Positions 7,776-17,613 are shown, counted from the stretch's first letter. The stretch is 64,000 nucleotides of DNA from Oscillospiraceae bacterium (GCA_015066595.1 SVNZ01000001.1:310001-374000), one strand, 5' to 3'. Program-made: numbers and translations. Notes: generated from the sequence alone by a model not told the origin.

Positions 7776-9458
7776 TTAAAAATAAGTAAGGTTTGAGGAA
7801 TTTTCAGAGATAAGCTCACCGTTTTCATTATACTTCGACACGATAATCTTATCACCATCAAAATTTAGCACAACTTTTATACCATTGGTAAGAGTTTTTG
7901 AAACAAACTTGACGTTTCCGTCACTGTCGATCCTAGCACCATCACCAATAGGCTTGTTATCTTTAAACTTTCCAACATGTACGCTGTTGTCAAAAGAGCT
8001 GACTCCTATGCCGAATCCGTTGCGCTTGTTGTCTTTCCAGTCTCCGTAATAGCACAACATACCATCTTTGTAAAAATATGCACCTTTACCGTTACGTCTG
8101 TTATGCTCGTAGAAACCTTCATAAGCTGTATGACCATCTTCAGTGGCGGTTCTGCCATAACCTAGTCTGTTAGAATTTTCGTCAAGCTCACCAAAATAGA
8201 GGTATTTATTCGAACCATTCTCAATCACCTTATCAGGCTCTTCACAACGTACACATACAAAATCATCATCACAAACATCGACCACAACTGTATTCTCAGA
8301 CACTTTACTTTTATCTATTTCAACAGTCACTATTTCGCCCTGTGTTTCTGGTACAGGTTCATATTCCGGCTCTGTTTCTGATATCAAAGTTGACTGTGTA
8401 GACGATACAGGGTCAATATCAGGTTTAGTTTCAGATTCAGCATCGACTTCTATTTTATCAAAAGTCATTTCGCTTTCCACAACAGTTTCATCTGCAATAT
8501 CATCCAAAGTGTCCTCAACACAAGACTCTTCTGCGTTTGTAGACTCATCATTCTCAACAGTGTGTGCTGAAGCTTCTTTTAAGAACGCCTCCAAAGTTGC
8601 ATCAACATCAACTTCGGTATCGGTTGATTCGTCATTAATCATTGCATCAGCATCTTCGAATATCTCTTGCTTTTCTTCGCCGAGAAGGATATCTTCGAAT
8701 TCGTAGGAAAATTCTTGAGCCTTTGAAATATCAACAACCTGAGAAAGGTTGCGTTTTACGTTAAAGTCCTTCGGGTTTAGCTTTTGAGCAAGAACAGCGT
8801 CTTCGTCATCAATAAAACTCTTTGGAGCGTTGTCTGTAAGTTTCATGGCTTGTGCTCTATCAACGAACTCCTCAAAAGCATCGAGCTGACCCTGGTTCAA
8901 AAACTTAATAACACCATCGTTAGTAGAAGCAACCACACTGTAGTCGGTGAACTCATCATTCACCTTATCCAATATGTATTCATCATCAACATAAGGCATC
9001 GGATACAAAACAGCAGGTAACATAGAACCTCGGACTCGCTGTAATAAACACAGTCCTGATTCGCCTTTTCTGGGTTCTATAGTACAGCAAGGTGATGCGG
9101 AAGCAGTAGTAAAGTCATGGGTTTTGTAGTACTCAACCATAAGAAGAGTATGGTGTTTGCTAAAAGTCAACACTTTATAAAATCCGTTGTCATCATAGTA
9201 GTTGACACAATACTTTCCGTCTTCAGCAGACTTAACATCAGAAAATATGCTTTCATCATCACTTATCTGCCACTTCATAGTTTTATCTTTTTCTATGGCA
9301 AACTCATAATACAAAGTATCTCCACTGCTATTTTGAGTGAGTTTTCCTTTTTGCTTTTCTTTACTAAGATAATAATCTTTTCTGACACTGGTGAGAACGT
9401 CAGAATATAGATCACAAAGGTCTTCTTTTAAAATGATGTTATAAAAATAGTTTATCAT
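7776..9458 (-). CDS. MORN-repeat protein with long acidic linker
   Basis: A 560-residue protein without signal peptide or membrane span. Residues 1-180 look globular but match nothing I recognise. Residues 250-410 are very rich in Glu, Asp, Ser, Thr and Val and probably disordered. Residues about 419-517 contain four to five MORN-type repeats (for example YEGFYEHNRRNGKGAYFY, YYGDWKDNKRNGFGIG, HVGKFKDNKPIGDGA), a beta-hairpin module that often mediates lipid or protein contacts. AAGGAA precedes ATG 9458. It follows the pfkA terminator closely and no separate promoter is obvious. Function unknown. Confidence 0.75.
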   Translation of the reverse strand: MINYFYNIILKEDLCDLYSDVLTSVRKDYYLSKEKQKGKLTQNSSGDTLYYEFAIEKDKTMKWQISDDESIFSDVKSAEDGKYCVNYYDDNGFYKVLTFSKHHTLLMVEYYKTHDFTTASASPCCTIEPRKGESGLCLLQRVRGSMLPAVLYPMPYVDDEYILDKVNDEFTDYSVVASTNDGVIKFLNQGQLDAFEEFVDRAQAMKLTDNAPKSFIDDEDAVLAQKLNPKDFNVKRNLSQVVDISKAQEFSYEFEDILLGEEKQEIFEDADAMINDESTDTEVDVDATLEAFLKEASAHTVENDESTNAEESCVEDTLDDIADETVVESEMTFDKIEVDAESETKPDIDPVSSTQSTLISETEPEYEPVPETQGEIVTVEIDKSKVSENTVVVDVCDDDFVCVRCEEPDKVIENGSNKYLYFGELDENSNRLGYGRTATEDGHTAYEGFYEHNRRNGKGAYFYKDGMLCYYGDWKDNKRNGFGIGVSSFDNSVHVGKFKDNKPIGDGARIDSDGNVKFVSKTLTNGIKVVLNFDGDKIIVSKYNENGELISENSSNLTYF

Positions 9459-9475
9459 AAGCCATTTCCTTTACA

Positions 9476-9507
9476 TAAAAAGGCACAACGCAGTAACATT
9501 GTGCCTT
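9476..9507 (-). terminator. Intrinsic terminator after pfkA
   Basis: AAGGCACAA (9480-9488) pairs perfectly with TTGTGCCTT (9499-9507) around a 10-nt loop, and minus-strand Ts follow. It is placed 15 nt past the pfkA stop. The loop is larger than usual and the MORN gene starts only 18 nt further on, so some read-through may be used to express it. Confidence 0.75.
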
Positions 9508-9522
9508 AATATCATACAAATA

Positions 9523-10488
9523 TTAAATAGAAACTTCCATAGCTGTCTGGTAGAGGTCGTTGTCAAACTCTCTGACCATATCGAGTGCTTCTAAAATATC
9601 ATAGTCAATAGTTCTGCCATCTTTTAAAGCGATAACACGGTTGCCGATACCTTTTTCAAGCAGTCTTACTGCATCAGCACCCATAGCTGTAGCAATAACT
9701 CTGTCTCTAAGTGTTGGTGAACCACCACGTTGTACATGACCAAGAATTGTTGCACGAGTTTCGATACCTGTGCGTTTCTCGATATATTTTGCAAGGTCTT
9801 CTACACCGCCAACGCCTTCAGCAACAACGATGATAAAGTGCTTTTTGCCTGTAGATTTCTGCTCGTAAATCTTAGAGATAACATCACGTTCGATGTCACA
9901 CTCGATTTCAGGAACAAGGATAGATGTAGCACCACAAGCAATACCAGTTTGCAATGCGATATCGCCACAACGACGTCCCATAACCTCAACAACAGAGCAT
10001 CTATCATGAGACTGAGCAGTATCACGGATTTTATCAACCATTTCCATAGCTGTGTTCATAGCAGTATCAAAACCCACTGTGTACTCAGAACAAGAAATAT
10101 CGTTATCAATAGTGCCAGGAATACCTACACAAGGGATACCTGCTAAAGAAAGCTTTCTGGCACCGCGGAAAGAACCGTCACCACCAATAACTACAAGACC
10201 GTCAATGCCGAGTTCTCTGCAGTTAGCTGCAGCCTTTTCAATGCCTTCCGGAGTTTTGAACTCTTCGCTACGGGCTGTATAAAGCACAGTACCACCACGG
10301 TTAATAGTATCAGAAACACTTCTTAAATCGAGCTCTTTTACATCCTTATTCAAAAGACCATTATATCCACGATAAACACCGATGACATTCATACCTCTGT
10401 ATTTAGCTGCTCTTACAACAGAACGAACAGCAGCGTTCATACCTGGTGCGTCACCACCGCTTGTTAATACTGCAATAGTTTTAGCCAT
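9523..10488 (-). CDS. pfkA: ATP-dependent 6-phosphofructokinase
   Basis: A 321-residue bacterial PFK, standard length (about 320). It phosphorylates fructose 6-phosphate in glycolysis. Motifs visible are TSGGDAPGMNA (nucleotide loop), IGGDGSFRGA, GTIDNDI with the catalytic Asp, and HVQRGGSPT. The start is ATG 10488 (MAKTIAVLTSGG), 8 nt from GGAGG; the longer frame starts at a GTG that overlaps this ribosome site. A consensus promoter lies at 10518-10546. Confidence 0.96.
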   Translation of the reverse strand: MAKTIAVLTSGGDAPGMNAAVRSVVRAAKYRGMNVIGVYRGYNGLLNKDVKELDLRSVSDTINRGGTVLYTARSEEFKTPEGIEKAAANCRELGIDGLVVIGGDGSFRGARKLSLAGIPCVGIPGTIDNDISCSEYTVGFDTAMNTAMEMVDKIRDTAQSHDRCSVVEVMGRRCGDIALQTGIACGATSILVPEIECDIERDVISKIYEQKSTGKKHFIIVVAEGVGGVEDLAKYIEKRTGIETRATILGHVQRGGSPTLRDRVIATAMGADAVRLLEKGIGNRVIALKDGRTIDYDILEALDMVREFDNDLYQTAMEVSI

Positions 10489-10517
10489 TACCAATACCTC
10501 CACTAAATTCTCATAAT

Positions 10518-10546
10518 ATTATAATCAAAATTATCCAAATAATCAA
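10518..10546 (-). promoter_or_regulatory. Sigma-A type promoter for pfkA
   Basis: Minus-strand TTGATT (10541-10546), 17-nt spacer, TATAAT (10518-10523), 30 nt upstream of the pfkA start. No terminator is visible between dnaE and this promoter, so dnaE transcripts could also read into pfkA. Confidence 0.75.
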
Positions 10547-10582
10547 GTACTTAAAACAAATACAGTAAAAAGATGCAAAATT

Positions 10583-13500
10583 TTATTTTATAACAACGTT
10601 TGAATCACCTAAAACGCGAGCAAGCTCAGATATCAAAGTACTATTCAGCTTTGTCCAAAGTGATTTTGGTGCAAGCAAACGCTTGTCAGTATCAGTGAGA
10701 TAGAACACTACCTGTGTATCACCTTTAAAAAGTTCGAGCAGGTTCTTGACTTTGCTATATTTTTCGCACTCAAGATTTTCAAGTCGCAAATAGAGTCTGC
10801 TATCTTTTGTGATTTTTTGAGTTTTCTCTACCTCTGCTTTTTTAGGCTCTATTAGAGTGTGTGATTTTACATAATCACGAAGTTTTTCAGCCGGAGGAAG
10901 CAAAGTGACTTTTTCACAAATAATCCTAGGCTCCTCGTCTTCTTTAAAATTCAATGTACCAACAACCTCAACAACTGCTCCAACATAAAGTGCTGACGAA
11001 TACTGTGAAAGGACTTTTGGAAAAACAATGAGTTCAGCGCTTGCATATCTATCTTCTACTGTAACAAATGCCATCATCTGATTAGATTTAGTAATCTGTG
11101 ACTTGTTTTTTGTAACAATACACACAAGTCGTACAGATGAGGAGTCCTTATATCGGGTACTGTTTTCGGCATTCAAAATCTCAGACAGGCTGTCTGCATT
11201 TATTGCACGTGCAAAGTCTTTATACGAATCTATCGGATGTCCGGACAAATACATGCCAGCCATTTCTTTTTCCATATACAAAAGCTCCATAAGTTCAAAC
11301 TCTTGCATAGGTGGTATTTCGATAGAAATATCATTCTTAACTTCTGACATTTCAAAGAAAGACATCTGACCGCCGACATTTCGTCTGCGTTCAAACTCCA
11401 AGTCTTCAAGCACTGTTTTCATAACAGACAACATCTGTCTACGGTTTGCACCAAGATCATCGAGTGCACCGCATTTTATAAGACTTTCAAGAGCTCTTGA
11501 GTTAAGTCCGTTATTATTCATACGTTTGCAGAAATCGTAAAAGCTTGTATATTGACCTTTTTTGCGCTCCAAAACCAGAGCGTTGATGAAATTTTTGCCC
11601 AAATTCCGAATAGCTGTCAGCCCAAAGCGGATATTACCATTAGTCACCGTGAACGAGGACTCAGACTCATTGACATGTGGCGGCAACACTAAAATTCCAA
11701 GTCGCTGACATTCTGATATATATGATGCCATTTTGTTCTGATTATCAAGAACGCTGGAAAGTAGCGCTGCCATATATTGCTTTTTGTAGTGGCACTTTAG
11801 ATATGCTGTCTGATACGCAACATTTGCATACGCTGCTGCGTGAGATTTGTTGAACGCATAGGAAGCAAAGCTTTCCATCTGTGAGAATATTGAAAGTGCT
11901 GTTTTTTCATCTACTCCCCTACGCAAACAACCATCAACTTCAACGTTGCCATTTTCATCAACAAGTCCATGTATAAAAATTTGCTTTTCCTTTTCCATAA
12001 CATCGTGCTTTTTCTTGCTCATAGCACGACGGACTATATCAGCACGACCGAGCGAATATCCGGCGAGTGTTCTGAAAATCTGCATAACCTGCTCTTGATA
12101 AACAATACAACCGTTTGTTACATCGAGTATGCTCTCTAGTAACGGATGAGCGTAAGAAATATCGGACAGGTTGTGTCGGTTATTGATATATGTCGGAATA
12201 GAGTCCATAGGACCAGGACGATAGAGAGAAATAACTGCAATCAAATCTTCGATAGAAGTCGGCTTGAGCTGAGTGAGTACATTTTTCATACCCTGACTTT
12301 CAAACTGGAAAACACCGTCAGAGTTACCGCTACTCATCATATTAAATACAGCTTTGTCGTCTTCAGGGATGCTTTCTATATCAAACTGAGGCTCAGTTTT
12401 CTTTATCATCTTTACAGCGTCGTGAATAACGGTTAAGTTCCTCAGTCCTAAGAAATCCATTTTAAGAAGTCCGAGTTCTTCGAGTGTTGTCATAGTAAAC
12501 TGTGTGACAATCGCATCGTCGGACTTAGAAAGCGGAACATATGCTGATACAGGTTTGTCGGTGATAACTACACCTGCTGCATGTATTGTGATATGACGTG
12601 GCATACCCTCGATACTCATAGCTACATCTAACAAGTTGTGAACAGCAGGATCAGTATCATATACTTTCTTGAGCTCTGTGCTGACTTTCAGCGCCTTTTC
12701 GATAGTCATATTGAGGTCTGTCGGAATAAGCTTTGCAACAGAATCAACAGATGCATAAGGCATAGCAAGCGCTCTGCCGACATCACGTACTGAACCACGA
12801 GCAGCCATAGTACCAAAAGCTATGATTTGAGCTACGTGGTCAGCTCCATATTTGCGGATAACATAGTCAATAACCTCGCCTCTGCGTTCTTTACAAAAGT
12901 CGATATCAAAGTCAGGCATACTGACACGTTCCGGATTAAGGAAGCGTTCAAAAATCAGATTATACTTAATAGGGTCGATACCGGTGATGCCGATACAATA
13001 TGCACAAAGTGAACCTGCGCCTGAGCCCCTACCCGGTCCTACCGGGATATCCTGACTCTTTGCGTAGTTGACAAAATCAGCAACAATAAGAAAATAGTCA
13101 ACAAAGCCCATAGACTTGATGATAGAAAGCTCGTAGTTCAATCTGTCAACAAGCGTTCTTTCAGGGTTATTACCGTAATGCTTATAGAGCCCCTCAAAAC
13201 AAAGACGCTTGAAATACTCAAAATGGTCTTCGTTGTTCTCGACTTTATAGTCAGGAAGCTTGCGTACTCCAAACTCGATATCTACGTTACATCTGTCGGC
13301 AATACGCTGGGTATTATCAAAAGCTTCAGGAAGGTTTTTAAAAAGCAAACGCATTTCTTCTTCACTTTTTAAGTAAAACTCTTCTGTCTGAAACTCCATC
13401 TTGTCGTCATCTTCTATAGTGTGGTTAGTCTGAATACACAAAAGTATTTGATGCATATTCGAGTCAGCTTTTTCGATATAGTGACAGTCGTTAGTAACAA

Positions 13501-14101
13501 CAAGTGGCGCATCAATTTCCTGCGCAATTTTTATAAGCTGAGGATTTGTAATATCCTGTTCCTTAATACCGTGATTTTGGAGCTCAATAAAGTAATTATC
13601 CTTGCCAAAAATATTTTGATATATTTTAGCCTTCTTTAAAGCAGTGGTGTAGTCAGCACCAAGCAGTGCTTTCGGCACTTCTCCTGCTAAGCACGCAGAA
13701 AGGCATATAAGACCTTCGTGATATTTTTCAAGAAGCTCTAAATCAACACGAGGTTTGTTATAAAACCCGTCAACAAAGCCTTTTGAAACAAGCTTTATCA
13801 GATTTTGATAGCCAATGTTGTTTTCACAAAGAAGTACCAAATGGTAATACTCTTTGTCAAGGTCAAAGGTCTTATCAAAACGAGAGCGCGGAGCAACATA
13901 GACTTCACAACCTAATATAGGCTTTATACCCTGCTTTTTGCACGCACGATAAAAATCAATCACACCATACATAACCCCGTGGTCAGTAATAGCAAGTGAA
14001 GTTTGTCCAAGCTTTTTTGCAGCACTAACAAGCCTGTCTATTCGACAAGCGCCATCAAGTAAGCTGTATTCACTATGGACATGTAAGTGTGTGAAAGCCA
14101 T
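10583..14101 (-). CDS. dnaE: DNA polymerase III subunit alpha, DnaE type
   Basis: A 1172-residue replicative polymerase of the C-family. It begins with a PHP domain (HLHVHSEYSLLDG, residues 4-16), followed by the Pol3 palm with GPGRGSGAGSL and the catalytic acidic triad block PDFDIDF (Asp397, 399, 401), a helix-hairpin-helix region and a C-terminal OB-fold with nearby RVAAL-like segments. There is no inserted exonuclease domain, so this is DnaE and not PolC, which low-GC Firmicutes also carry. The start is ATG 14101, 6 nt from GGAG. It is 17 nt downstream of xseA. Confidence 0.95.
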   Translation of the reverse strand: MAFTHLHVHSEYSLLDGACRIDRLVSAAKKLGQTSLAITDHGVMYGVIDFYRACKKQGIKPILGCEVYVAPRSRFDKTFDLDKEYYHLVLLCENNIGYQNLIKLVSKGFVDGFYNKPRVDLELLEKYHEGLICLSACLAGEVPKALLGADYTTALKKAKIYQNIFGKDNYFIELQNHGIKEQDITNPQLIKIAQEIDAPLVVTNDCHYIEKADSNMHQILLCIQTNHTIEDDDKMEFQTEEFYLKSEEEMRLLFKNLPEAFDNTQRIADRCNVDIEFGVRKLPDYKVENNEDHFEYFKRLCFEGLYKHYGNNPERTLVDRLNYELSIIKSMGFVDYFLIVADFVNYAKSQDIPVGPGRGSGAGSLCAYCIGITGIDPIKYNLIFERFLNPERVSMPDFDIDFCKERRGEVIDYVIRKYGADHVAQIIAFGTMAARGSVRDVGRALAMPYASVDSVAKLIPTDLNMTIEKALKVSTELKKVYDTDPAVHNLLDVAMSIEGMPRHITIHAAGVVITDKPVSAYVPLSKSDDAIVTQFTMTTLEELGLLKMDFLGLRNLTVIHDAVKMIKKTEPQFDIESIPEDDKAVFNMMSSGNSDGVFQFESQGMKNVLTQLKPTSIEDLIAVISLYRPGPMDSIPTYINNRHNLSDISYAHPLLESILDVTNGCIVYQEQVMQIFRTLAGYSLGRADIVRRAMSKKKHDVMEKEKQIFIHGLVDENGNVEVDGCLRRGVDEKTALSIFSQMESFASYAFNKSHAAAYANVAYQTAYLKCHYKKQYMAALLSSVLDNQNKMASYISECQRLGILVLPPHVNESESSFTVTNGNIRFGLTAIRNLGKNFINALVLERKKGQYTSFYDFCKRMNNNGLNSRALESLIKCGALDDLGANRRQMLSVMKTVLEDLEFERRRNVGGQMSFFEMSEVKNDISIEIPPMQEFELMELLYMEKEMAGMYLSGHPIDSYKDFARAINADSLSEILNAENSTRYKDSSSVRLVCIVTKNKSQITKSNQMMAFVTVEDRYASAELIVFPKVLSQYSSALYVGAVVEVVGTLNFKEDEEPRIICEKVTLLPPAEKLRDYVKSHTLIEPKKAEVEKTQKITKDSRLYLRLENLECEKYSKVKNLLELFKGDTQVVFYLTDTDKRLLAPKSLWTKLNSTLISELARVLGDSNVVIK

Positions 14102-14118
14102 TATTTTCTCCAAAAGAA

Positions 14119-15318
14119 TTATTTTACAATGGCATCGAAACTACCGTCTTGTACTCTGACAACAAGTGAATCGCCGGATTTCACATCTTTTACAGATGAA
14201 ATCGCAGAACTGTTTTCGTCAGTTATATATGAATATCCTCGCATAAGAACGCTGACCGGATTCAGTGCCGATAGTTTTGATGCGGTTTTTGATATGTTTT
14301 TTTCGTTTTGTTCTAAAAACACACTCGATACTGATTGCATACGAGCAATCAGATTTTGAATCGTTTTTCTGTAATCATCAAGTAAATTTTCAGGTGAATA
14401 AGCACTGATAAGACGTGATGAGTTAGAAAGTGATTTTTCCAAACTGCTGAGCTTTTTATCCATTAACGCATCTATATACTGACGTTGTGCAGACAGGTTA
14501 CTTAAAAGCTCTGCGCTATCAGGAACAGCCAGTTCTGCAGCCGCTGACGGAGTCGGTGCTCGCAGATCAGACACAAAATCACAGATAGTGAAATCCGTCT
14601 CATGACCTACAGCAGAAATAACAGGGATTTTGCATTCATAGATAGCACGAGCAAGTGCTTCGTCATTAAAAGCCCACAAATCCTCTTGTGATCCGCCGCC
14701 ACGACCAATGATAACAACATCAGCAGCTTGAGTTTTGGAAAAAGTTTCGATAGCTTTTCTTAACTGCACGGCGGCATTTTCACCTTGTACTAAAACCGGA
14801 TACATCACAATATCGGCACTTTTGAATCTGCGGCTGAGAATATTCAATATATCTCGTACTGCTGCACCTGTAGGCGAAGTGATGATTCCGACAGTCTGTG
14901 GAAATTGCGGTATAGGCTTTTTATGCTCGTTTGAAAACAAACCTTCTTTTGAAAGTTTCTCTTTGAGTTGCTCAAACTGTAGAGCTAGTGCTCCTACACC
15001 ATCAGGCTGCATATCCTCTACATAGACCTGATACTGTCCTGTGGGTTCATACACAGTAACCTTACCTCGAAGTAAAACTTTCATTCCGTCTTTTGGTTTG
15101 AATTTGAGATTTTTTGCAGCATAAGAGAACATTACAGCACGCACAACGCTTTTGTCATCTTTGAGCGAAAAGTAGATGTGACCGCTACTGTAATGATCAG
15201 TAAGGTTAGAAATCTCTCCCTCCAAAAAAACAAACTGGAGGTTCTGGTCATTGTCAAGAAGAGATTTCAAGTAAAAATTAAGTTGTGATACAGTCAAAAT
15301 TTTTGGTGTACTTATCAT
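14119..15318 (-). CDS. xseA: Exodeoxyribonuclease VII large subunit
   Basis: A 399-residue XseA of usual length. An N-terminal OB-fold (LTVSQLNFYLKSLL, GEISNLTDHYSSGHIYFSLKD) is followed by the catalytic domain with GRGGGSQEDLWAFNDE and the GHETDFTICDFVSDLRAPTPSAAAE block, then a coiled-coil region. The enzyme degrades single-stranded DNA and normally needs the small subunit XseB. xseB usually follows directly but here dnaE comes next, and I see no xseB-sized frame in the junction. The ribosome site is weak and the gene starts 8 nt after the preceding stop. Confidence 0.94.
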   Translation of the reverse strand: MISTPKILTVSQLNFYLKSLLDNDQNLQFVFLEGEISNLTDHYSSGHIYFSLKDDKSVVRAVMFSYAAKNLKFKPKDGMKVLLRGKVTVYEPTGQYQVYVEDMQPDGVGALALQFEQLKEKLSKEGLFSNEHKKPIPQFPQTVGIITSPTGAAVRDILNILSRRFKSADIVMYPVLVQGENAAVQLRKAIETFSKTQAADVVIIGRGGGSQEDLWAFNDEALARAIYECKIPVISAVGHETDFTICDFVSDLRAPTPSAAAELAVPDSAELLSNLSAQRQYIDALMDKKLSSLEKSLSNSSRLISAYSPENLLDDYRKTIQNLIARMQSVSSVFLEQNEKNISKTASKLSALNPVSVLMRGYSYITDENSSAISSVKDVKSGDSLVVRVQDGSFDAIVK

Positions 15319-15326
15319 ATTTAAAC

Positions 15327-16277
15327 TTATTTATCAAGAATAGATGTGAGCACAGCGATACCACAAGCGTTATCTGTTGAATACTGAGGCTCACAGAATG
15401 TACAGGATAGTCTTTGTGTAAGATTGTTTCTGATAATAGAGTTTGACATAACCCCGCCGGCGAATACTATAGGCATGTCACCGTATTTTTCAATAATATT
15501 CTTTGTCATCTCATACAGTGACTCTTCGATATATTTAAGGCACAAAGCTGCTGTGTACGCTTTATCATTTTTGGTATCATACGCTTTTTTGCATATATTT
15601 TCGACTCCGCTCAAACAACAGTCAGAGCCTTTTATAGTGGGTTTAGCTTTTATAGGTTCATTATGCAGTAATGCAAGAGTTTCAAGCTGTCTACCACAAG
15701 GAAAATCACACCCTAGCATAAGCCCGACCCTATCAACAAGCTGACCTGCATTCAAGTCAAGAGTTGTGCCGACTAGTTCTACACTAAGCAACTCTCCCAA
15801 TGTCGCTTTTTCTTTATTTACAAGCAGAGCATCAGTAGTTCCACCGCTGACATGAAACGCCAGAAAGGTTTTATCAAAAAGATGCATCTGATCAGTAGAA
15901 AAAAGTGCAGATGCAATATGCCCTTGCTGATGAGAAAAGTCAAACAGCGGAATATTAAGCGAAGCAGACAGTATTCTCGCTACACCACTGCCCACAGTAA
16001 AGCAAGGCATATATGAACCTTGAGCTTTTCGTGGAGTAAAAGATGCGCCAACCGCCTTGATATCAGAAAGAGCGCATGAAGCTTCCTTGAAAAGTTCTTC
16101 AAAAAGTATGGGCAGTTGCTGTGTGTGATGAAAAACCGCATCTGACTGGCGAAGCCCTAGTTCTCCCTTTGATACCGGCAAAAGTCTGCGTTTTTGCAAA
16201 ACCTCGTTAGTTTCATCATCAAAAAGGCAAACAGACGTAGTGTAGTTGCTGGTATCAATACCAAGATACTTACTCAT
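15327..16277 (-). CDS. TsaD/Kae1-like (Gcp, peptidase M22 family) paralogue
   Basis: A 316-residue ASKHA-fold protein beginning YLGIDTSNYTTSVCLFD, with a metal-site-like SHQQGH motif in place of the HMEGH of TsaD, and a C-terminal FAGGVMSNSIIRNNL block. Authentic TsaD makes threonylcarbamoyl-adenosine on tRNA. This protein belongs to a divergent branch often found beside nusB/xseA in Clostridia, so I do not call it TsaD. The start ATG 16277 overlaps the nusB stop (ATGAGTAA), implying coupled translation. Confidence 0.75.
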   Translation of the reverse strand: MSKYLGIDTSNYTTSVCLFDDETNEVLQKRRLLPVSKGELGLRQSDAVFHHTQQLPILFEELFKEASCALSDIKAVGASFTPRKAQGSYMPCFTVGSGVARILSASLNIPLFDFSHQQGHIASALFSTDQMHLFDKTFLAFHVSGGTTDALLVNKEKATLGELLSVELVGTTLDLNAGQLVDRVGLMLGCDFPCGRQLETLALLHNEPIKAKPTIKGSDCCLSGVENICKKAYDTKNDKAYTAALCLKYIEESLYEMTKNIIEKYGDMPIVFAGGVMSNSIIRNNLTQRLSCTFCEPQYSTDNACGIAVLTSILDK

Positions 16278-16722
16278 CGATTTTTTTAGCAACTGTTCCC
16301 AGGACCCCGTTTACAAAGGAGCTTTCGTCAGGAATAGAATACTTTTTAGCAAGCTCAACAGCTTCGTTAATAGATACTGACACAGGAACATCTTCGACAT
16401 AAAGCATCTCATATATCGCAAGGCGCATAACCGCATAAGATACTTTTGAGATACGACTGATTTTCCAGCCTTTCTTTAAGTTGTCGGAAATGTAGCTGTC
16501 AATTTCGTCGCTGTGCTCTAGAATACCTTTAGCACAAGAAATAGCATAATCGCTCATATACTCATCACTTCCATCGACAGCGTTGTCAGCAAGTTCGTCA
16601 ATATCAGTATCAGAGAAAAGTGTCTCAAAACTCAATATAAAAGCCTGTTCACGCTTTTTATATCGTGAGATAGCGTTGGGCTCGATAGATTCCTTTTCTA
16701 CCTTGTTTTCAATGTCACACAT
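16270..16722 (-). CDS. nusB: Transcription antitermination factor NusB
   Basis: A 150-residue all-helical NusB. It binds boxA RNA with NusE/S10 in rRNA antitermination. The family pattern is visible in SRYKKREQAFILSFETLF near the N-terminus, KKGWKISRISKVSYAVMRLAIYEML, and VSINEAVELAKKYSIPDESSFVNGVLG near the end. GAGG lies 8 nt before ATG 16722. It is first in the nusB / TsaD-like / xseA / dnaE unit, with a promoter at 16756-16784. Confidence 0.93.
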   Translation of the reverse strand: MCDIENKVEKESIEPNAISRYKKREQAFILSFETLFSDTDIDELADNAVDGSDEYMSDYAISCAKGILEHSDEIDSYISDNLKKGWKISRISKVSYAVMRLAIYEMLYVEDVPVSVSINEAVELAKKYSIPDESSFVNGVLGTVAKKIDE

Positions 16723-16755
16723 AATTGTACCTCTTAAATATATTTTTACTAATAT

Positions 16756-16784
16756 AGTATATCATACACCAAAATTTTTGTAAA
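16756..16784 (-). promoter_or_regulatory. Sigma-A type promoter for nusB operon
   Basis: Minus-strand TTTACA (16779-16784), 17-nt spacer, TATACT (16756-16761), 33 nt upstream of nusB and immediately beyond the terminator of the preceding lipoprotein gene. Confidence 0.72.
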
Positions 16785-16815
16785 TAAAAAAGACGACACA
16801 TTGTGCCGTCTTTTG
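16783..16815 (-). terminator. Intrinsic terminator after the PTS-IIC/lipoprotein unit
   Basis: A 12-bp stem (16788-16799 with 16803-16814) around a 3-nt loop, followed by minus-strand Ts. One pair is G:U on the minus strand but would be an A:C mismatch on the plus strand, which supports the minus orientation. Confidence 0.85.
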
Positions 16816-16839
16816 ATATATATTTATTTTATTCTACTT

Positions 16840-17613
16840 TTAGTTAGTGTAATTTTCAACAGCTATGATAACGCTAGTTTCAGCGTTGTAGTTATCAGCA
16901 GGAACCTTATATGTTTCGTAAGGTTCTACATCTGTGGCTACAACAGAATATGTGATACCACCTAAGTACGCATTACCATCAGTGAAATTCTTATATCTTA
17001 CATAAACATCGCCGAGGTTTTCGTTAGTTAGGTTTGTTATGATAAACTCACCATCTTTAAAATCTACACCTACCTTGTCTTCAAGTAAAGGTAGTTTTTC
17101 TGCCGGAACTTCCATAGCGTCAACGCATTCGAATTTCTTTACGTTTTTATATGGGATTTTTTCTGTGTTTGTAAACACAAGTGCTGACTGGTTAGGAGGC
17201 AGGTTTGTAGGACTGAACGAGCAAGCTACATCATCACCGTAAGCAAATGAAACATTCGAATAAGATACGACTTTATCAGAAACATTCTTGACAACAATAG
17301 CTAATATATCTTCAACATTTTCATTGGAGCCTGAATCAGTATAAACACCTGTGTACTTGCCGATAGATACAATTTCCAGCGAAGTGTTTTCGATAGCATA
17401 TGGAAGTTTGAGAAAATCCTGTTTTGTGTCTTCGACATATCCTGTTATTGATTCAAGCTGTGGCTCACCTTCAACAGGTGCATTTTCGTTAATAATAATC
17501 TCAGTGTTGTATTCGTATTCTTTATCGACACCGCCACATCCACTTACCATTATAGCGACAAGCACCAAAGCAACAACGGTGAATATAATAGTAGATACTC
17601 TGTTATTTTTCAT
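16840..17613 (-). CDS. Lipoprotein of unknown function
   Basis: A 257-residue predicted lipoprotein: basic tip, hydrophobic core and lipobox VSGC with the lipidated cysteine at C26. The mature part appears to contain two beta-rich halves (about 60-150 and 165-257), each with a pattern like extracellular immunoglobulin-fold or FxLYD-type domains, for example DILAIVVKNVSDKVVSYSNV and DGEFIITNLTNENLGDVYV. No catalytic motif is seen. It starts 14 nt after the PTS-IIC-like gene and ends at a terminator, so the two are co-transcribed. Confidence 0.7.
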   Translation of the reverse strand: MKNNRVSTIIFTVVALVLVAIMVSGCGGVDKEYEYNTEIIINENAPVEGEPQLESITGYVEDTKQDFLKLPYAIENTSLEIVSIGKYTGVYTDSGSNENVEDILAIVVKNVSDKVVSYSNVSFAYGDDVACSFSPTNLPPNQSALVFTNTEKIPYKNVKKFECVDAMEVPAEKLPLLEDKVGVDFKDGEFIITNLTNENLGDVYVRYKNFTDGNAYLGGITYSVVATDVEPYETYKVPADNYNAETSVIIAVENYTN

